Of a DNA stretch of 64,000 nt, positions 60,702-64,000 are shown in pieces. Every line of letters begins with the position of its first letter. Position 1 is the stretch's first letter. The stretch covers positions 62,001 to 126,000 of the forward strand of contig JBJETT010000012.1 in assembly GCA_051883455.1 (NCBI GenBank), in the 5' to 3' direction. The DNA comes from HGM11368 sp051883455 (GTDB lineage Bacteria; Bacillota; Clostridia; Christensenellales; UBA3700). Made by a program: the position numbers and the translations under genes. The notes beneath the pieces are model-generated. The model was not told the origin of the DNA, ran no database searches, and was given only the letters and a program-made list of their open reading frames with translations.

Positions 60702-61078
60702 TCAAACATGCTTTCTAAAATGATTGCCTCGGGAGTATCGGGTATATACTCGGTAGCGGATACAACCCTTACGCCGTTGTCTTTGAGCGTTTTCTTATGT
60801 TTTGTGGCTTCATATTTGTTTCGGCTGAAACGGTCAAATTTGTAAACGAGGACCATATTGAAATCGTGTCTTTTACTATCCTCAATCATTTGGCGAAAGT
60901 CGGGGCGATTGTCGTTGGTGCCCGTCATCGCTCTATCTATGTAGGTTTTGAGGACGAGTATATCGTTGTTTTTGGCATACTCGTTGCAAACACGGAGTTG
61001 TCCTTCTATGGATTGCTCCGATTGGCTGTCGCTCGAATAGCGAGCATATATTACTGCTGTTTTGGTTTTGTTTTCCAT
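60702..61078 (-). pseudogene. Large serine recombinase, N-terminal part (gene split by insertion)
   Basis: This is the 5' part of the outer element's recombinase: TAVIYARYSSDSQSEQSIEGQ with the catalytic serine, DRAMTGTNDNRPDF, MVLVYKFDRFSRNKYE and PDTPEAIILESMFEG. Host sequence stops at 60702; the frame then runs into transposon DNA and ends at 60602. AAGGAG precedes the ATG at 61078. The remaining 379 codons are at 48608-49745. The residual product would be a resolvase domain without its DNA-binding part. Confidence 0.92.
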
Positions 61079-61267
61079 AATTTATTTTCTCCTTATATTT
61101 AGTTTTTGTTAGTTTGTCTTTCGACGGGAACGAGATAAACGGAAACGGTCTAAGTTGTTTTCTTTAGTTGCTAAACTCTTGTTCGTCAAGGGTTGTGGAA
61201 CAATGCACTTTACCCTTGACGGACAAGCCGTTTTCGTTTACGCTCCCGTAGCGAAAGACTATTTGTT

Positions 61268-62182
61268 TTAGTTGCTCTTAGGCAACTTATCTATGACTTC
61301 TTTGCTCACTTTGCCAAGTATTTCGCCTTCGTTCATACAGGTGAAGTTGTCAAATAGCAATACTTTTCTATCGTCCACTCCGTAAGGACAAGCCACGTCT
61401 TCGTCCAATACGTCCGAAAGAAAATAGGTCGGCAATTTACCGCCATAGACTAAACGTTCGCCAGATTTTTCCATATACTTGGTTATGTATTTTGCCGCAT
61501 TGGCAATGTCATCTTGCGTGGCAATATCTTTGAAGTCGTTTCTTCCAAAGTGTTTGAGAAAATGACTGTTTTGGCAGGTGGTTTGCATACGGTGGTTGCG
61601 TGTGTCGTAATCTCGCATCTTTTCCAACTCTCCAATCATCTTTGGGATATGGAATATTCCATGGAAATGTAACCTGTTGGTGTCGTTGCCACGCTCCCAC
61701 ACTCCTACGTACTTCCAACCGTTTCTTGCCACAAGGTGTTTGAGTGTGTTGGATAGCTTCTTCCTAAACGATGCTTCCGTATGAAGTTCGTCCGAGTAGG
61801 TAAACGTACAAAAGAAATCCCAATCTTGTAGTCGCAGTTTTCGCATTAGCCGTACTTTGCGTTTTATGGCGTTGGTTTTTGCTCTTTCTACGCTTTCATC
61901 CACATAAGCGTTCAATTCTTCTTTGCTATCAAAATGTTCTTTTAATTCTTGTTTTATATGAGCCTTACGTTCTCTCTTTGGCAAAGATTGACTTTCCTTG
62001 TATGCCTTTTCAAAGCGTTCTTTTGTGGTGTTGGTTGAAGTATCAACCATCTGTTCTTTTTGCGTTTGTTGCATTGGTTTGACGACACGTCTTTTGCGTC
62101 CTTTCTTGCTTGGGAACGCTCCTTTAGGTATACCTATGTAGTGACTGCCGTCAAAGTAGATTTTCATATCTCGGTTATTCAT
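61268..62182 (-). CDS. HUH-family rolling-circle replication initiator
   Basis: This 304-residue protein has the replication-initiator layout of microvirus and small-plasmid Rep proteins: FFCTFTYSDELH (motif 1), RLHFHGIFHIPK (the HxH metal motif) and AAKYITKYMEKSG with the candidate catalytic tyrosine. It would nick a double-strand origin to start rolling-circle replication or strand transfer of the outer element. The first 100 residues are basic and variable. A small 51-codon frame and a hairpin-rich region lie just upstream. The family is clear from the motif order. Confidence 0.82.
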   Translation of the reverse strand: MNNRDMKIYFDGSHYIGIPKGAFPSKKGRKRRVVKPMQQTQKEQMVDTSTNTTKERFEKAYKESQSLPKRERKAHIKQELKEHFDSKEELNAYVDESVERAKTNAIKRKVRLMRKLRLQDWDFFCTFTYSDELHTEASFRKKLSNTLKHLVARNGWKYVGVWERGNDTNRLHFHGIFHIPKMIGELEKMRDYDTRNHRMQTTCQNSHFLKHFGRNDFKDIATQDDIANAAKYITKYMEKSGERLVYGGKLPTYFLSDVLDEDVACPYGVDDRKVLLFDNFTCMNEGEILGKVSKEVIDKLPKSN

Positions 62183-62225
62183 TGTTTTCCTCCTTTTTTG
62201 TGTATTTTGTATATCTATTTATTCG

Positions 62226-62381
62226 CTATTCAGCGTTATTTACAACTTTATTTTGCGTTTCTTTATGCAGTTCAACTATCTTTGAAAACAATGTTTCAAA
62301 GAACGCGTGTTTTTGGCTGTCGGAAATGGTTTCTATGTCAGGTTCGCCAACTGCGATCACGTTTAAGTTTGTCTGTAGCAT
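62226..62381 (-). CDS. Small protein (51 residues) upstream of the Rep gene
   Basis: Reading the minus strand from ATG 62381 gives MLQTNLNVIAVGEPDIET, continuing to ...KIVELHKETQNKVVNNAE before TAG at 62226. AAGGATG lies 6 nt before the ATG. It is acidic, mostly helical and unrecognised. It lies 43 bp upstream of rep in the same direction and is probably cotranscribed. The good ribosome-binding site is the main support. Confidence 0.55.
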   Translation of the reverse strand: MLQTNLNVIAVGEPDIETISDSQKHAFFETLFSKIVELHKETQNKVVNNAE

Positions 62382-62924
62382 TTTTTACATCCTTGTGTTT
62401 TTTTTGAGTGTAAACTTCAAACTCGCAACTTTTTTGCGACTTTGAAAAATATTTTTCCTATTGCTTTTAATTTACACATCTCACGTTGCAGATTTTGAAA
62501 CGTGATAAAACCTTTATGTTGAATTTTTTCTTCAAACAATTTGTGTTTGAGAAAATAATACCCACCAACTGTTGCAGGTTTTGCGACAGTTAAAATCTTT
62601 TTGTGTTTACTTTTAATCTACATTGCTCACTGTGCAGGTTTTGCACGAATTAAAAACATTTATTGCCTATAGATTAACTTTTAACTAGGACACCTTTTGT
62701 CGTAATTAAAAAAATATTTTAACTTTTTTCACCTATTTCAACTCGCTAACTTGGAAAGGGTATCAACTGATTGAAAAGCAACATAAAAATATCATTTTGA
62801 AGTAACGGAAACCAGAACGTCCGTGTGACAAAAAAGGACCAATTTGTGATGCGAGGAAGAAAAAAAGAACGACGTCAAAAACGCCGCATGAAAACACAAC
62901 TAAAAACAAATACTTGTTGGAAAA
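62382..62924. repeat. AT-rich region with repeated small hairpins
   Basis: No gene is seen. Four hairpins recur: CTCGCAACTTTTTTGCGAC (62422-62440), CACGTT...AAACGTG (62482-62504), AACTGT...ACAGTT (62567-62591) and GTGC...GCAC (62632-62646). The loops share GCAGGTTTTGC or GCAGATTTTG and most are followed by TAAAA. They look like iterons or protein-binding hairpins near a replication gene. Confidence 0.6.
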
Positions 62925-63023
62925 AGGAAAACAACTCAAAAATGCCGACAACGGAAAAACGGGCGCGGTTCGCAGCGGTGTAGCGAGAACGCCCCGTTCC
63001 GTTCGGCTTTGAGTTGTCCTTTC
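62925..63023. other. 99-bp long imperfect inverted repeat
   Basis: GGAAAACAACTCAAA...TTTGAGTTGTCCTTTCC form the outer arms; GCCG...CGGC, AACGG...CCGTT and GGCGCGGTTCGC...GCGAGAACGCC continue inward to a loop around AGCGGTGTA. It is a candidate origin, sso or oriT structure for the outer element. Confidence 0.6.
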
Positions 63024-63045
63024 CCAAAGTGTTATTTAGTTGTTT

Positions 63046-63101
63046 CACGGGTGCTTGACCGCGGAGCTTTGCTCCGCGCTTGTATATGTCAAGCACCCGT
63101 G
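63046..63101. other. Compound cruciform-like hairpin
   Basis: CACGGGTGCTTGAC (63046-63059) pairs perfectly with GTCAAGCACCCGTG (63088-63101), and inside it GCGGAGC-TTT-GCTCCGC forms a second stem. Together with the preceding long inverted repeat it marks a structured, non-coding site. Confidence 0.75.
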
Positions 63102-63165
63102 AGAGTGCCATTTGATTATTTCTATATTATTATTTTAGTTTTTTAATTGTAGGCTTCTATTGGTA

Positions 63166-63203
63166 TTGACTTTTATCACCAAAAAATGCTAAAATAATGC
63201 TAA
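63166..63203 (+). promoter_or_regulatory. Promoter and direct-repeat operator of the restriction-modification genes
   Basis: TTGACT (63166-63171), 18-bp spacer, TAAAAT (63190-63195). AATGCTAA occurs at 63185-63192 and 63196-63203, 11 bp apart, one helical turn, overlapping the -10. This is a likely binding site for the regulator encoded next. Confidence 0.6.
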
Positions 63204-63226
63204 TCTGATGATAACGGAGACATACA

Positions 63227-63415
63227 ATGACTTATGCCGAAAAAATTAAACAATCGAGAGAATCGCTTTTAATGACTCAAAGCGAATTTGCTGCCGAAAT
63301 AGGTGTTAATTCTATTACCGTTTGCAGGTGGGAAACAGGGAAAACCGAACCAAGCATAAAGGCTAAAAAGGCATTTAGAGCCTTGTGTGAGCGTAAAGGC
63401 ATCGATTTCAAATAA
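63227..63415 (+). CDS. XRE-type helix-turn-helix regulator
   Basis: This 62-residue protein is a single helix-turn-helix domain: TYAEKIKQSRESLLMTQSEFAAEIGVNSITVCRWETGKTEPSIKAKKAF. GGAG precedes the ATG. Being directly upstream of vsr and a cytosine methyltransferase gene, with direct repeats over its promoter, it may act as a controller of these genes, like C proteins of restriction-modification systems. That role is an inference from position. Confidence 0.82.
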   Translation: MTYAEKIKQSRESLLMTQSEFAAEIGVNSITVCRWETGKTEPSIKAKKAFRALCERKGIDFK

Positions 63416-63419
63416 AACA

Positions 63420-63842
63420 ATGGCTAAAACACAAGAGGAAATCACAAAAAATATGCGAAGCAACAAAAGCAAGGACACAAAACCCGAGTTCATGTTGCGT
63501 AAGGAATTGTGGAAACGCGGTTTACGTTACAGGAAAAATTACAAGAAGGTAATCGGGAAACCGGATATTGTATTTGTAAGCCGAAAGATAGCAATATTCG
63601 TAGACGGCAAAATGTGGCACGGCTACGATTGGGAAAAACAGAAAAACGACTTCAAATCTCATTGCGACTTTTGGATTCCGAAAATCGAACGGAATATTGA
63701 GCGAGACAAAGAAGTAACGGAACAACTGCAAAACGAAGGTTGGACTGTGTTGCGATTTTGGGATTTCGAGATAAAGAAAAACCTTTCCGATTGCGCGGAC
63801 AAAATCGAGAAGGTTTACAACGAACGGAGAAACGGAGATTAA
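63420..63842 (+). CDS. vsr: Very short patch repair endonuclease
   Basis: This 140-residue Vsr-type endonuclease nicks next to T:G mismatches produced by deamination of 5-methylcytosine. It has NMRSNKSKDTKPEFMLRKELWKRGLRYRKN, PDIVF and IFVDGKMWHGYDW, the family pattern carrying the catalytic Asp and His. The frame opens at 63387, but ATG 63420 starts the family homology and lies 4 bp after the regulator stop. Pairing with the following C5-methyltransferase is typical. Confidence 0.92.
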   Translation: MAKTQEEITKNMRSNKSKDTKPEFMLRKELWKRGLRYRKNYKKVIGKPDIVFVSRKIAIFVDGKMWHGYDWEKQKNDFKSHCDFWIPKIERNIERDKEVTEQLQNEGWTVLRFWDFEIKKNLSDCADKIEKVYNERRNGD

Positions 63843-63844
63843 AA

Positions 63845-64000
63845 ATGTTAAAAAGTATTGATTTATTCGCAGGTATCGGTGGAATTCGACTCGGCTTCGA
63901 AAACGCTTTCGGCGACGAACTGAAAACGGTATTCGTCAGCGAATGGGACGAATACGCCCAAAAAACATATAAGGCGAATTTTCATGATGATTTCGAAATA
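63845..64000 (+). CDS. DNA (cytosine-5) methyltransferase, N-terminal part
   Basis: The 52 codons in the window start MLKSIDLFAGIGGIRLGFE, which is motif I (SAM binding) of C5-methyltransferases, and continue FVSEWDEYAQKTYKANF, motif II. The rest, including the PC catalytic motif, lies beyond the right edge. GGAG precedes the ATG, 2 bp after vsr. A restriction enzyme gene may follow outside the window. Confidence 0.93.
   Translation, partial: MLKSIDLFAGIGGIRLGFENAFGDELKTVFVSEWDEYAQKTYKANFHDDFEI

Larger units (their letters stand above)
49746..60702. mobile_element. Tn4451/Tn5397-like mobilizable transposon inserted in a recombinase gene
   Basis: The element of about 10.96 kb is bounded by GA (TC on the plus strand) at 49746-49747 and 60702-60703. 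Its ends share an inverted motif: TCAAATGGACATAAT at 49755-49769 and, read on the other strand, TCAAATGGACACAAT near 60675-60689. It carries a serine recombinase at its left end, a TnpW-like frame, a MobV relaxase with oriT-like site, a replication-type gene, a sigma-like gene and right-side cargo. Large serine recombinases TnpX and TndX use GA core dinucleotides, which fits. The exact ends are inferred from restoring the interrupted gene. Confidence 0.87.

Noticed and set aside
62182..62445. 87-codon plus-strand hydrophobic frame
   Set aside because: It is antisense to the small 51-codon gene and its apparent hydrophobicity comes from AT-rich sequence.

Overview
The window looks like a chromosome segment of an endospore-forming Firmicute of the Clostridia type, probably a gut lineage known mainly from metagenomes. 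The evidence is spoIIE, spoVT followed by a yabM-type flippase and a yabN/mazG fusion (the Bacillus-like order), spoIIE-tilS-hpt synteny, a MetA of the acetyltransferase type, consensus sigma-A promoters and Shine-Dalgarno sites. No rRNA or tRNA genes were seen; the only RNA gene recognised is tmRNA (ssrA).

Layout. 1-6646: a GPH-family sugar symporter (cut by the window edge), a fused ABC exporter and a GH29 alpha-L-fucosidase. 6871-16711: a surface polysaccharide cluster with a GT2, UDP-glucose dehydrogenase, two GT4 enzymes, a Wzy-like membrane protein, a galactofuranosyltransferase-like enzyme, a Wzx flippase and UDP-galactopyranose mutase; the initiating phosphoglycosyl transferase lies at 19387. 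17447-18937: a DUF1846 protein. 20292-24259: four phage-flavoured genes (dUTPase, HD hydrolase, tail-fibre/collar protein, small accessory protein). 24406-43750: housekeeping and sporulation genes (spoVT, yabM, yabN, dusB, trmL, spoIIE, tilS, hpt, cca, rmuC, PHP, vanW, phosphoglucomutase, ferritin-like). 44200-47706: secG, then smpB-metY-metA, followed by ssrA at 48189-48531.

From ssrA to the right edge the DNA is accessory. An outer element carries a large serine recombinase, an HUH replication protein, a structured origin-like region, an XRE-type regulator, a Vsr endonuclease and a cytosine methyltransferase that runs off the window. Its recombinase gene is split by a second element of about 10.96 kb (49746-60702), a Tn4451/Tn5397-like mobilizable transposon with its own serine recombinase, a MobV relaxase with an oriT-like site, and cargo (TetR, tandem MerR, EFR1 ferredoxin, ABC exporter). 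Removing this insertion at a GA dinucleotide restores a 504-codon recombinase exactly in frame.

The chromosomal part is also full of small intergenic repeats. One is a 125-127 bp MITE-like family with terminal inverted repeats; one copy supplies the last 11 codons of metA and one is nested inside another. A second hairpin family shows ATTGC/GCAAT versus ATTCC/GGAAT covariation. A third is a recurrent palindrome centred on CGATACGTATCG. Several genes (tilS, vanW, smpB, perhaps spoIIE and its upstream neighbour) have a -10 box 5-7 nt before the start codon and no Shine-Dalgarno site, which suggests leaderless transcripts.
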